Shown: positions 24,973 through 33,276, counted from the first letter of the stretch. The stretch is 49,721 nt of DNA from Treponema sp. (GCA_017629095.1 JAGBXW010000108.1:1-49721), one strand, 5' to 3'. A program made the numbers and translations. Notes: a model not told the origin generated them from the sequence alone.

Positions 24973-25629
24973 TTACAGACGAGCCTGGGCTCTTTCCCGC
25001 CCACGGGCAGCATCTGTTTGGCCTGCATTCAAGGAAAGGGATTTTTCATAGGCTGCCACAGCAGTCCGATAACTTCCTGCCATTTCTCGGGCATAACCCA
25101 ACCGCATCCACCAGTAATCCAACAGTGGCTCCAGTCGAACTGCCATAGTAAGAGAAATATCTGCATGCTGATACTTTCCCTGACGAATGTAAATCTCTCC
25201 CATAAAATAATAGGCATTTCCCACTCGTCCCCCCATGTTGGGAACATAGGAAATATACTGCTCAAAGAGATTTAGAGCCTCTCTGTTCTTTCCAAGATAA
25301 AACTTTGCCTCTCCCAAAATCTCAATGAGGCGATGGTCGTAGGCATTTACCCGCAAGCCAGCATTAGCCCATTGCTCAGCCTCTGCGTACTGGCGATTTT
25401 TTACCAAGGCCCAACACATAACAACATAGGAGTCAAGATTATTGGGATTTGCCACTAATTCCTGCTGACAGGCAGCAATAGCTTGGGCATACTGACCATT
25501 ATAATAAAGCTGCAGAGCATCCACCTTTTGCTGGGTGGTATTTTGTTGGCCAAAGGCAAAACTTGAAACCAACAGGGACAAGACTACAAAAAGAATAATT
25601 CTATTGATTTTTACCATTGCATTTTTCAT
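24973..25629 (-). CDS. Secreted TPR protein
   Basis: A 218-residue protein with a cleavable signal peptide (LFVVLSLLVSSFAFGQQ) and about four TPR units (for example GRVGNAYYFMGEIYIRQGKYQH and LDYWWMRLGYAREMAGSYRT). It is likely periplasmic and mediates protein contacts. ATGs at 25629 and 25617 are both possible. It lies between the bactofilin gene and mtaB; the T. pallidum genome has a TPR gene near pta as well, from memory. Confidence 0.85.
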   Translation of the reverse strand: MKNAMVKINRIILFVVLSLLVSSFAFGQQNTTQQKVDALQLYYNGQYAQAIAACQQELVANPNNLDSYVVMCWALVKNRQYAEAEQWANAGLRVNAYDHRLIEILGEAKFYLGKNREALNLFEQYISYVPNMGGRVGNAYYFMGEIYIRQGKYQHADISLTMAVRLEPLLDYWWMRLGYAREMAGSYRTAVAAYEKSLSLNAGQTDAARGRERAQARL

Positions 25630-25641
25630 CAGGACAACCTC

Positions 25642-26001
25642 TTATCTCACCATGGTACACTTTCCTGTGAAGTTACAACCTGGTTCGAGGGCAACTTCTG
25701 CAGAAAAAATATCGCCTGTTACAGAACCTGAAGCAGCCACAAAAACAATTCGCTTGGCTTCAATGTTTCCCTGAACAGAACCGCGAACAAGTACCCTGTC
25801 GGCTACAATATCAGCATTCACCACAGCTCCTGTATCTACGACTAGGTCGCTGGTGGCATCTATACGTCCACTAACCTTTCCCTTAATCATAAAGGGCTCG
25901 GCAAATTTAATCTGTCCAGAAAAAGAAATATCGGAGGCAAGAACAGTATCAAAATCTTCTTCCTCCAAATCCAGAATTGAAATATCTTTTGTTTCAAACA
26001 T
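25642..26001 (-). CDS. Bactofilin-type polymer-forming cytoskeletal protein
   Basis: A 119-residue protein with the bactofilin core: right-handed beta-helix repeats such as MIKGKVSGRIDATSDLVVDT, VNADIVADRVLVRGSVQGNI and ASGSVTGDIFSAEVALEPG. Bactofilins polymerise without nucleotide and shape the cell or localise proteins. I chose ATG 26001; the frame is open from a TTG at 26037. It is divergent from pta and followed by the TPR protein. Confidence 0.85.
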   Translation of the reverse strand: MFETKDISILDLEEEDFDTVLASDISFSGQIKFAEPFMIKGKVSGRIDATSDLVVDTGAVVNADIVADRVLVRGSVQGNIEAKRIVFVAASGSVTGDIFSAEVALEPGCNFTGKCTMVR

Positions 26002-26060
26002 AGCTTTAACTCTAATGGGAATAGGATTTTCCGTCAAGTCATGAAAGTAGAGAAAAGCCC

Positions 26061-26089
26061 TTGCCTAAATCTTCAGATGTGTCTATTCT
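26061..26089 (+). promoter_or_regulatory. Promoter of pta
   Basis: TTGCCT (26061-26066), 17-base spacer, TATTCT (26084-26089), 40 bases before the ATG. Confidence 0.65.
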
Positions 26090-26129
26090 ATAGGTAAGTT
26101 TAACTTTTATTCATTGTGAGGATTGGAAT

Positions 26130-27134
26130 ATGAACTTTGTTGAAGAGATGAAGAAGAAGGCCTGTGAATACCAGAATAGCCTTGTACTTCCAGAAGGTGC
26201 TGAAGAACGCACTGTTATTGCTGCTGCTGCCATCGTAAAAGAAAAGATTGCTCGTGAAGTAATTTTGTTGGGAAAGGAAGCAGACATCAAGAAGACTGCT
26301 GAAAGCAAGGGTGTGAGCTTGGACGGAATCACCTTGATGGATCCTGAAAATTCTCCTTGGAACGATGAATTTGCAAATGAATACTATGAGTTGCGAAAGA
26401 ACAAGGGTATGACTCCAGAGCAGGCTGCCACTGACATGAAGCACTTCCTGCGATTCGGTGCCATGATGGTTCGCTTGGGCAAGGCCGATGCCATGATTGC
26501 TGGTGCCCTTTCTTCCACTGCCGATGTATTGCGCGCTGGTCTCACCATCATCGGAACAGCTCCTGGCATGACAACTGCTTCATCCTGCTTTGTTATGGAC
26601 ACACACAATCCCAAGTGGGGTGCCAACGGCTTGATGATTTTCTCTGACTGTGCTGTTATCCCCCTGCCTTCTGCTACCCAGCTGGCTGACATTGCTGTTT
26701 CTGCAGCTGATTCTTGCCGCCAGATGATTGGTGCAGAGCCAGTTGTAGCCATGATGTCCTTCTCCACAAAGGGTTCTGGTGGTAAGGACGAAAACGTGCT
26801 CCGTGTACAGGAAGCTGTAAAGCTTGCCAAGGAAAAGGCTCCTGAATTGTTGCTGGACGGTGAACTCCAGGCTGATGCCGCATTGATTCCTGATGTAACA
26901 GAAAAGAAGGCTCCCGGTAGCCCCATCACTGGGAAGGTAAACACCCTCATCTTCCCTGACTTGGGTGCAGGAAACATTGGATACAAGCTGGTACAGCGTC
27001 TTGCTGGTGCTGACGCTTACGGTCCCTTCCTTCAGGGATTTGCTAAGCCCATCAGTGACTTGTCTAGAGGCTGCTCTGCCGACGACATCGTTGCCACTGC
27101 TGCCGTTACTCTGGTACAGGCTGGTAAGAAATAA
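26130..27134 (+). CDS. pta: Phosphate acetyltransferase
   Basis: A 334-residue enzyme converting acetyl-CoA and phosphate to acetyl phosphate, the first step of acetate fermentation. It has the compact single-domain Pta form, with signatures LVLPEGAEERT, ADAMIAGALSSTADVLRAGLTIIG, SSCFVMD, MMSFSTKGSG, DGELQADAALIPDVTEKKAPGSP and FPDLGAGNIGYKLVQRL. The ribosome site is GAGG. ackA is not adjacent. Codon use is strongly biased, as for a highly expressed gene. Confidence 0.97.
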   Translation: MNFVEEMKKKACEYQNSLVLPEGAEERTVIAAAAIVKEKIAREVILLGKEADIKKTAESKGVSLDGITLMDPENSPWNDEFANEYYELRKNKGMTPEQAATDMKHFLRFGAMMVRLGKADAMIAGALSSTADVLRAGLTIIGTAPGMTTASSCFVMDTHNPKWGANGLMIFSDCAVIPLPSATQLADIAVSAADSCRQMIGAEPVVAMMSFSTKGSGGKDENVLRVQEAVKLAKEKAPELLLDGELQADAALIPDVTEKKAPGSPITGKVNTLIFPDLGAGNIGYKLVQRLAGADAYGPFLQGFAKPISDLSRGCSADDIVATAAVTLVQAGKK

Positions 27135-27186
27135 AACTGCCTAGCTGGTAAAAAAAGAACTACTAGCTAGACTGAAAACATACAAA

Positions 27187-27225
27187 GGGTCACCTTTGGG
27201 CAAAAACTCCCAAGGTGGCTCTTTT
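27187..27225 (+). terminator. Terminator of pta
   Basis: GGGTCACCTTTGGG (27187-27200) pairs, with one bulge and one G-U, with CCCAAGGTGGCTC (27209-27221), then TTTT. A second weaker hairpin (CTAGCT...AGCTAG) precedes it at about 27142-27170. Confidence 0.75.
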
Positions 27226-27339
27226 AATAATCTGCAAACAAATCACCAAAGTATAGACAGTGTATAGAAATATCTGATGTTTTCTTCAAACTCACTACCA
27301 ATTTTTTGTTTTTTTTGATATGATCGTGAACATCATATT

Positions 27340-27353
27340 TGGACACTTGTCCA
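27340..27353 (+). promoter_or_regulatory. Operator-like palindrome upstream of the CAP lipoprotein
   Basis: TGGACA-CT-TGTCCA, a perfect 6-bp inverted repeat 23 bases before the ATG at 27377. It may be an operator. The regulator is unknown. Confidence 0.35.
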
Positions 27354-27376
27354 GACACTACTTTAAGGAGAAATAC

Positions 27377-28570
27377 ATGATGAAACACTGGAAAAAAGCT
27401 TCCCTTGGCATTGCCTTGGGATGTGTTGTTGTAACAGCATTGTTGGGTTGTGGCGATTTGAGCTCAAACAACAATACAAATGAACAGAATATAGGGGGGG
27501 GGGATATCGAATTACCACCTCCACCAGCTACAGATAGTTATGAAACTATAGATAAGCTAGACTTTGACACAGCAAAAAGTGGTAACAAAGCACTACCCTT
27601 CCTGACAAAAGAAGCAATTAAAAAGATGATTCAAGATACCGATTCAAGTAAATTTCCTGCCGATGGAAACAAGGGTGAGGCACTTATGCTAGAAAAGCCA
27701 TGCTACACCGCCCCCTATTCAGTGGGAAAGCCCAAGCCAGAGGCCATTACCTATGCTCTTGCACGCCTAAACAACCTTCGTCGCATAGCTGGCCTGCCTA
27801 CCGTGGAAATTGACGAGACCTTGAACGACAAGGCTCAGCACAATGCGTTTCTTAATGCCTATTATAACACTGGAGACGGAGACGACAAGTACGACATTGG
27901 ACCAAAGCCAGAAGACATGGACCAAACTATGTACAACAAAGGCAAAGATACAACAACTGCTAATAGATTCAACAGACCACGACTAATTGATTCTAGTGAC
28001 TATTACCTTGTAGATCAGAATGTTACAAACCTAGGCCACCGATTTCCAATATTACAGATAGACCTTAAAAAGGTAGGCTTTGGGGTTGCCTCTGCCCACG
28101 AAGGATTTGGATTCACTGCCACTCAATTTTCTCCTAGTTTAGTACAAAGTCAAAGTATGTGGCCTGGGATAAACCCCGTTAGTTTTGACTGGGACTTTGT
28201 TACTTGGCCCGCACCTGGCTACTTTCCACTGAACACTGGGTATGGGCTATTTCAAGCCAACAAAAATTGGGCATACTGGTCTATATATTTTAATCCTAAA
28301 ACATATCAATTAAGTATTCATCCCCCTACAGTGTTCACAGTCGAAAATAGTCGTGGCCAAAAGTGGTCAACAGATGAAACAAAAAAAGAAGAAGGATATG
28401 AAATCTTTACATACACACTGAGTAACGCTGTGTCAGCAGCACAGAGTTGTGTCTTCCAATTACCAGGTGCTGAATACAAGGATGGTGATAGATACACTGT
28501 AACTATTTCAAATTTGGCAGGTAGTAAGAGCTTCTCCTACACCGTAGACTTCTTTGATGTAAAGAAATAA
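27377..28570 (+). CDS. CAP-domain lipoprotein with poly-G tract
   Basis: A 397-residue protein with a lipobox (VVVTALLGC). Residues 38-55 hold a Gly/Pro linker encoded in part by 10 consecutive Gs. Residues ~130-280 resemble a CAP/SCP domain: ALARLNNLRRIAGLPTVEID, then LNDKAQHNAFLNAYYN and later GVASAHEGFGFTATQFSP. The C-terminal ~100 residues look like a beta-sandwich. The start at 27377 is set by AAGGAG 6 bases upstream. The 10-G tract keeps the frame as it stands, while gain or loss of one G would cause a stop within ~20 codons. See the separate repeat entry. Confidence 0.85.
   Translation: MMKHWKKASLGIALGCVVVTALLGCGDLSSNNNTNEQNIGGGDIELPPPPATDSYETIDKLDFDTAKSGNKALPFLTKEAIKKMIQDTDSSKFPADGNKGEALMLEKPCYTAPYSVGKPKPEAITYALARLNNLRRIAGLPTVEIDETLNDKAQHNAFLNAYYNTGDGDDKYDIGPKPEDMDQTMYNKGKDTTTANRFNRPRLIDSSDYYLVDQNVTNLGHRFPILQIDLKKVGFGVASAHEGFGFTATQFSPSLVQSQSMWPGINPVSFDWDFVTWPAPGYFPLNTGYGLFQANKNWAYWSIYFNPKTYQLSIHPPTVFTVENSRGQKWSTDETKKEEGYEIFTYTLSNAVSAAQSCVFQLPGAEYKDGDRYTVTISNLAGSKSFSYTVDFFDVKK
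27494..27503 (+). repeat. (G)10 homopolymer in the coding sequence, phase-variation candidate
   Basis: Ten Gs about 117 bases downstream of the ATG of the CAP lipoprotein, encoding Gly-Gly-Gly. With 9 or 11 Gs the frame runs into a TAG soon after, so slippage here would switch the protein off. Poly-G tracts act this way in other treponemes. That is known for T. pallidum, while switching here is inferred. Confidence 0.7.
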
Positions 28571-28589
28571 TTTTTCTGTAATATGACAG

Positions 28590-28626
28590 CCCCTCCAAAG
28601 GAACAAAGCCCTGGAGGGGATTTTTT
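28590..28626 (+). terminator. Terminator of the CAP lipoprotein gene
   Basis: CCCCTCCA (28590-28597) pairs with TGGAGGGG (28612-28619), 14-base loop, then ATTTTTT. Confidence 0.9.
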
Positions 28627-28678
28627 ATACAAAAAACAAGGTGAGGGAGCACTTCAAAAGAAGAAGTACTCCAAAAGC

Positions 28679-29335
28679 CTATTCCAGCTCTGCCATGATT
28701 GCAAGGCCTGCTGAACAACCGATTCTGTTGGCTCCTGCTTCCACCATGGCAAGGGCATCCTTGGCACTGCGGATTCCACCTGCAGCCTTTACCCCAATGT
28801 CTGGTCCCACGGTTTTCCGCATAAGAGAAACAGCTTCTACAGTGGCGCCACTATCACCAAAGCCCGTGGAGGTTTTTACAAAGTGAGCTCCAGAGCGAAC
28901 TGCAGCCTTACAACAAGATACAATCTCATCCTCGGTCAAATAGCACACCTCAAGAATCACCTTAACAATAGCAGGCTTACTGGCGGCTACTACACCAGCA
29001 ATGTCTGCCTCCACATCATCAAAGCGCCCTTCTTTGGCAGCTCCAACGTCAATCACCATGTCAACTTCCGTAGCACCTTCCTTCACCGTCCATGCAGCTT
29101 CCTGAGCTTTTAACTCATGGCTGGTGGCTCCCAAAGGGAATCCCACCACAGTACACACCTCCACAGAAGAATCTTTTAAAAGCTTGGCTGCTAAGGGTAC
29201 GTGAATGGGATTCACACAAACTGAAGCAAAGTTATTGGCCTTGGCTTCCTCACAAAGCTTTTCTACATCATCCCTTTTTGCCACCGCCTTCAAAATCGTA
29301 TGGTCAATCATGGCTGCCATTTGTTTTTTATTCAT
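28679..29335 (-). CDS. deoC: Deoxyribose-phosphate aldolase
   Basis: A 218-residue class I aldolase cleaving deoxyribose 5-phosphate to glyceraldehyde 3-phosphate and acetaldehyde. The Schiff-base lysine is in [15 protein letters not shown]. Other signatures: [16 protein letters not shown] and [13 protein letters not shown]. The ribosome site AGGAG is well placed. It stands alone, without other deo genes. Length is normal. Confidence 0.96.
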   Translation of the reverse strand: MNKKQMAAMIDHTILKAVAKRDDVEKLCEEAKANNFASVCVNPIHVPLAAKLLKDSSVEVCTVVGFPLGATSHELKAQEAAWTVKEGATEVDMVIDVGAAKEGRFDDVEADIAGVVAASKPAIVKVILEVCYLTEDEIVSCCKAAVRSGAHFVKTSTGFGDSGATVEAVSLMRKTVGPDIGVKAAGGIRSAKDALAMVEAGANRIGCSAGLAIMAELE

Positions 29336-29389
29336 GTCATTCTCCTAAAACTATAGCCGTCTCTATAAAAAATCACTATATTATACACC

Positions 29390-30337
29390 ATGAAAAGAAA
29401 TATATCACCATGGAACCTGAAAAAGGTTACCACCCTGAAAAAACTTGCTGGCACGGGCATCCTATTCACCTTGTTTTGTCTTCTCCTTCTTTCTGGCTGC
29501 ACCAAAAAAGATACTGCCCCACAAAAAAATGGTGTAACGACAGAAACCAAGATTACCGCCAGCTTTTATCCCCTGTACGTCATGCTCATGAATATTACGG
29601 ACAATGTTCCGGGCATCAAGCTCAACCTCATGGCTCCAGCAGATACTGGTTGCCTTCACCACTATCACCTGTCTCCTGCCGATATGAAGCTGGTTCAAGA
29701 CACAGACATTATGGTGGTGAACGGAGCCCACATGGAAGAATTCATGGACAAGATTCTTGACACCTTGGATCCGAGATTCATCGTGACCGCCACGGGAGAT
29801 TGGCCCTTGGTAGATGAAAATCCCCACGTCTGGGTATCTCCTACAGGTGCCATCCATCAGGTGGAGCAGATTACTGAAGGACTTTGTGCCCTAGATGCAG
29901 CAAACAGCCAACTGTACCAGCAGAATGCCGCCAACTACATTGCCAAGCTCCAAGATTTACGAAGCACCATGGTGTCTGAACTCCAGCCCTTTGCTGGTGC
30001 TTCCCTTATTACCTTCCACGAAGCCTTCCCCTACTTGGCCCAAGAGTTTAACTTTAGCCTAGAGGGAAGCATTGAACGGGAACCAGACAGTGAGCCCACT
30101 GCCAAGGAATTGGTGGAAACCATCAACTTGATTAAGGAAGTTCAGGCAAATGGTAAGCCCTTGGCTCTTTTTGCAGAATTGAACTATGCATCCTCCGCCG
30201 CAGAGGTTATCGCTAAGGAAACAGGCCTAACGGTACATCAGCTTGATCCAGCCGTTACAGGAATTCTGGATAAGGATGCATATCTGCGTGCCATGGAATA
30301 CAATACCACAATTTTGAAAGAAGCTTTAACACGCTAA
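29390..30337 (+). CDS. Solitary ZnuA-like metal-binding lipoprotein
   Basis: A 315-residue lipoprotein (lipobox LLLLSGC). It is a cluster A-I ABC substrate-binding protein: ITASFYPLYVM, the metal ligand motif CLHHYHLSP, the second ligand in ENPHVWVSP, FHEAFPYLAQEF and a final region ELNYASSAAEV. Such proteins deliver Zn or Mn to an ABC permease. No ATPase or permease gene is adjacent, and the loop after the second ligand is short. It has no Shine-Dalgarno, and a TATTAT element ends 5 bases before the ATG. The substrate metal is not determined. Confidence 0.85.
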   Translation: MKRNISPWNLKKVTTLKKLAGTGILFTLFCLLLLSGCTKKDTAPQKNGVTTETKITASFYPLYVMLMNITDNVPGIKLNLMAPADTGCLHHYHLSPADMKLVQDTDIMVVNGAHMEEFMDKILDTLDPRFIVTATGDWPLVDENPHVWVSPTGAIHQVEQITEGLCALDAANSQLYQQNAANYIAKLQDLRSTMVSELQPFAGASLITFHEAFPYLAQEFNFSLEGSIEREPDSEPTAKELVETINLIKEVQANGKPLALFAELNYASSAAEVIAKETGLTVHQLDPAVTGILDKDAYLRAMEYNTTILKEALTR

Positions 30338-30398
30338 ATTTCCATTATTTACAAGAATAACTGGGAAGAATGAAATAATTTGAGAGAATTATATCTTT

Positions 30399-30427
30399 AC
30401 AAGGTTTAAGACTATTTTAAACCTTGT
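30399..30427 (+). terminator. 11-bp inverted repeat between the metal protein and ferredoxin
   Basis: ACAAGGTTTAA (30399-30409) and TTAAACCTTGT (30417-30427), 7-base loop. It may end the upstream gene, or act on the ferredoxin promoter, whose -35 overlaps the right arm. Confidence 0.55.
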
Positions 30428-30452
30428 CTTTAGTCCACCATTATGGTATAGT
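30424..30452 (+). promoter_or_regulatory. Promoter of ferredoxin
   Basis: TTGTCT (30424-30429), 17-base spacer, TATAGT (30447-30452). The ferredoxin ATG (30484) follows 31 bases downstream. Confidence 0.7.
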
Positions 30453-30483
30453 AAGGGTATACTACTTTATAAGAGGTGTGAAA

Positions 30484-30657
30484 ATGGCTTATAAGATTGA
30501 TGCTAGTGGATGTGTTAACTGTGGTGCTTGTGAACCCGAATGTCCAGTTGGAGCAATCAGCGAGGGCGATGGAGTTCGCATTATTGATGCAGGAACTTGT
30601 ATTGACTGCGGTGCATGTGCAGGCGTTTGCCCCACAGATGTAATCAGCCAGGAATAA
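30484..30657 (+). CDS. 2[4Fe-4S] ferredoxin
   Basis: A 57-residue clostridial-type ferredoxin with two CxxCxxCxxxCP motifs (CVNCGACEPECP and CIDCGACAGVCP), an electron carrier for anaerobic metabolism. The start at 30484 has an AGGTG ribosome site; the frame extends further upstream but that part overlaps the promoter. It is monocistronic with a terminator at 30677. Confidence 0.97.
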   Translation: MAYKIDASGCVNCGACEPECPVGAISEGDGVRIIDAGTCIDCGACAGVCPTDVISQE

Positions 30658-30676
30658 GCGTCTTTTACGTTTTTAA

Positions 30677-30724
30677 AAACAGGTTCGGCTGGAGGGTGTA
30701 ACTTTCCACTGAACCTGTTTTTTT
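30677..30724 (+). terminator. Terminator of ferredoxin
   Basis: AAACAGGTTC (30677-30686) pairs with GAACCTGTTT (30711-30720), then Ts to 30724. Confidence 0.85.
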
Positions 30725-30739
30725 CTTAGTAAAGAGAAT

Positions 30740-31162
30740 ATGATACAGAAAATAGTTCATGGATACGGAAAACTCCTTTTATCACTTGTAAAAATTCTAG
30801 CTTTAATTGGGCTTTGTGCAATCTTTGCTTTCGTTTTAGTGTTACCCCTTTGGAAATTTGCCTCCATTGCTCCTGGAGTTTATAGCGCTGCAATCATTAT
30901 TCTCTTTGCAGTAGGAATTGTTTTTTTTATAGTAAAAAACCTGAGAAATTTCTTAACTGCAGGATTTCCCACTCCCCAAGAACGAAGAAAACGCATTCAC
31001 CACCTCTTCAATATACTGGGAAGAATTCTTGTGATTCTTCTTGGACTCGTTGCAATGGTAATTTGCATCTTACAAGAATTAACCTTTGCGGTGTGGCTTA
31101 TATTATTGCTTACCATCATTTTATATGGAGTTTTGGCATTTGGAAAAAAAGAAAAAAAATAA
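30740..31162 (+). CDS. Small multi-pass membrane protein, unknown function
   Basis: A 140-residue hydrophobic protein with three or four membrane segments (for example residues 14-38 and 46-66, and two near the C-terminus) and a cytoplasmic-looking basic loop FPTPQERRKRIHH. No family recognised. Its last 23 bases overlap the start region of the M23 peptidase gene, and the two may be translated together. Confidence 0.8.
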   Translation: MIQKIVHGYGKLLLSLVKILALIGLCAIFAFVLVLPLWKFASIAPGVYSAAIIILFAVGIVFFIVKNLRNFLTAGFPTPQERRKRIHHLFNILGRILVILLGLVAMVICILQELTFAVWLILLLTIILYGVLAFGKKEKK

Positions 31163-32138
31163 TTATCACATCTCTATTTTTACCTTCCTCATTCTGACAA
31201 GTTTTACTTCAGTGACTGTTCTTGCCCAAGCTCCAGTTACTTCAGTTTCTGCTGAACATGCGTCAATGAATCACGTACATCAAAATATGATTGAAACTTC
31301 CTTGTTACCAGTTATTACAAGTTTCTCTTCTCGGAACAAGGAATTTATCCAATATATGCAAAATGTAGAAAAATCCTACAAAAATATCAATGCAGGAAGA
31401 AGTTTTCAGCCAGGATTTTATCTTTATACAGTCACAGCAGATGACACCTCACTGCCTGTAAGAAATTTGGTAAGCATAGCTGCACGTTGTACCATTCCCT
31501 ATGGGGAAATTGCATTGCTGAATAATTTGACTTCTGCAGAGGAAGACTTAACGGGCAAAACCTTACTCCTTCCCGATGCACCAGGCCTCTTTGTGCCCTT
31601 GAATCCCACAACTTCCATTGGAACCTTGGTAAAAAAACGGTTGTACAACCCTGAGTTGGGAAATGAATTTACTATCGACGGAAAGAACTATCAGTATTTT
31701 CCCCAAGAACGGCTGACTCCCACAGAATTGACCTTTTTCTTGGATACAAATTTGAGAATGCCCTTGGATAACAGTGTTTTAACTTCTGGATTTGGAAACC
31801 GAGTAAGCCCCATCACTGGACTGAAGCACCAGCACAAGGGAATAGACTTGGCTGCACCAGAAGGAACAAAGGTGTACGCCTGCAAGGGTGGTACAGTGGC
31901 CATTGCAAGTTACGACAACATCTACGGCAATTATATTATCCTTGACCATGAAAACAAGACCCAGAGTGTCTATGCCCATCTTTCTGCCACCGAGGTAAAG
32001 ACTGGGGAAGAAGTTTTACGGGGAACAGTTATTGGAAAGGTAGGCAGTACTGGAGCATCCACAGGACCTCACCTACACTTTGAGATTCGTGTAAACGGTG
32101 CTGCTCAAGATCCCCGCAGACTTTTGCCAGCTATTTGA
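31140..32138 (+). CDS. M23 (LytM-type) peptidase, secreted
   Basis: About 332 residues. A signal peptide (TFLILTSFTSVTVLAQ) follows a Lys-rich start. The middle has a LysM-like segment (FYLYTVTADDTSLPVRNLVS...ALLNNLTSAEEDLTGKTLLLP). The C-terminal M23 domain has HQHKGIDLAAP (HxxxD ligands), YGNYIILDH, VYAHL and the catalytic TGPHLHFEIR. It likely cuts or regulates peptidoglycan. I chose TTG 31140 because GGAG lies 9 bases upstream; ATG 31125 is in frame and possible. The gene overlaps the upstream membrane-protein gene. Confidence 0.9.
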   Translation: MEKKKKNNYHISIFTFLILTSFTSVTVLAQAPVTSVSAEHASMNHVHQNMIETSLLPVITSFSSRNKEFIQYMQNVEKSYKNINAGRSFQPGFYLYTVTADDTSLPVRNLVSIAARCTIPYGEIALLNNLTSAEEDLTGKTLLLPDAPGLFVPLNPTTSIGTLVKKRLYNPELGNEFTIDGKNYQYFPQERLTPTELTFFLDTNLRMPLDNSVLTSGFGNRVSPITGLKHQHKGIDLAAPEGTKVYACKGGTVAIASYDNIYGNYIILDHENKTQSVYAHLSATEVKTGEEVLRGTVIGKVGSTGASTGPHLHFEIRVNGAAQDPRRLLPAI

Positions 32139-32145
32139 GGTCTTA

Positions 32146-33132
32146 ATGAAAAAAAATGTATTGATTTTCACAGTATTCATTCTCTTGAACATGGTGGCCA
32201 TAGGGGAAACCTTTAGAATCCACAAAACGGTAATGGTAAATATGCCCGAAACAGGAAACGTGGCAGTTCAAGCTGGTATTAATGATGCCTTAGCCATTAC
32301 CCTTCCAGAAGACACCACTTTTTTTCAGGGAATTGAGCTTGATATAAAGATTCCCGAGGTGCTTTCTCGTTATTACGGCTCCGTGGCATATTCCTTGTAT
32401 ACAGGCCTCACTCCCATGCCCACAGACACCACCATCAACTACACGGGCACAAGAGAAATGATAGATACCATTCCAGGCCGATTGAGCTTGAATCTCATCA
32501 TTCCCTTGGTGGAGCCAAATACAATTAAAAAAACACCCTATAGCATTATTTTGCCAGCTGTATATAGCTTGAATTCATCAGTATTATTTTTCCGCTTCCA
32601 GCTTGTTATGAAGGGCATTCCAGAAGATTATGAAAAGGAACCCTTTACGGTAACCGTAAAGCCAGTCTACATAGATAAAGGACGGATGGAACTTGACATC
32701 ATTTATCCTCAAGATGAAAATGGACAAACATTAGAATTTCCATACACAGTCTTTATCGATGAGCAATTGGCCACATTGGAGGCACAAAAGACAATTCTTG
32801 ATACAGGAACCCATTATATTTCCATGGTGTCTGATCATTACCGCAATGAAACACGAACATTTTCCGTTGAACCAGGTAAGACAACAAAGCTGGAGGTGGA
32901 GCTACGGGATATTGCCCCAACTTTGCAGGTAATAGCACCAGATAATACGAAGATTTTTCTTGATGAAGTTGAAATCCCCTACACAAAGGATGCCTTTGTA
33001 ATTTCTCAAGGTGAACACATGATTCGCTTTGTGGTAGGAGATTATGAAACAGTAAGAACCATCCAAGCAGTGAACGGAAGATCCTACGTTGTAAACCTGT
33101 CTTTGGAGGTTGAGGTTACAGAAACTCTGTAA
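32146..33132 (+). CDS. Secreted protein with PEGA-like C-terminus
   Basis: A 328-residue protein with a signal peptide (IFTVFILLNMVAIGE). Residues ~30-200 are beta-rich and unassigned. The last ~110 residues contain two PEGA-like repeats (TGTHYISMVSDHYRNETRTF and QGEHMIRFVVGDYETVRTIQ). The ATG at 32146 has GAGG upstream and lies 7 bases after the peptidase stop, so the peptidase and this gene are an envelope operon. Likely periplasmic or surface. Confidence 0.8.
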   Translation: MKKNVLIFTVFILLNMVAIGETFRIHKTVMVNMPETGNVAVQAGINDALAITLPEDTTFFQGIELDIKIPEVLSRYYGSVAYSLYTGLTPMPTDTTINYTGTREMIDTIPGRLSLNLIIPLVEPNTIKKTPYSIILPAVYSLNSSVLFFRFQLVMKGIPEDYEKEPFTVTVKPVYIDKGRMELDIIYPQDENGQTLEFPYTVFIDEQLATLEAQKTILDTGTHYISMVSDHYRNETRTFSVEPGKTTKLEVELRDIAPTLQVIAPDNTKIFLDEVEIPYTKDAFVISQGEHMIRFVVGDYETVRTIQAVNGRSYVVNLSLEVEVTETL

Positions 33133-33172
33133 TTTCCTCTAAAGATTTTTGAATTTACACCGATAATTTAGT

Positions 33173-33253
33173 ATCGGATGTGCAGATCCCCTCCCACCCA
33201 TTGCACATCCGGATGCCTGATGGCATGGCCGGCGATAGCCGGTCTTTTTTTTT
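33173..33253 (+). ncRNA. Candidate three-hairpin small RNA with anti-Shine-Dalgarno-like loop
   Basis: Between convergent genes lies a compact fold. Hairpin 1: CGGATGTGCA (33175-33184) with TGCACATCCG (33202-33211), a perfect 10-bp stem, closing a 17-base loop GATCCCCTCCCACCCAT. Hairpin 2: ATGCC (33213) with GGCAT (33222), loop TGAT. Hairpin 3: GGCCGGC (33227-33233) with GCCGGTC (33238-33244), one G-U pair, loop GATA, then nine Ts (33245-33253), a classic terminator. A GATAAT at 33162-33167 is a possible -10, though the -35 is unclear. It could instead be only the 3' end and terminator of the upstream mRNA. Confidence 0.55.
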
Positions 33254-33276
33254 GTAATTTCAAATCCCAAAAGGAA

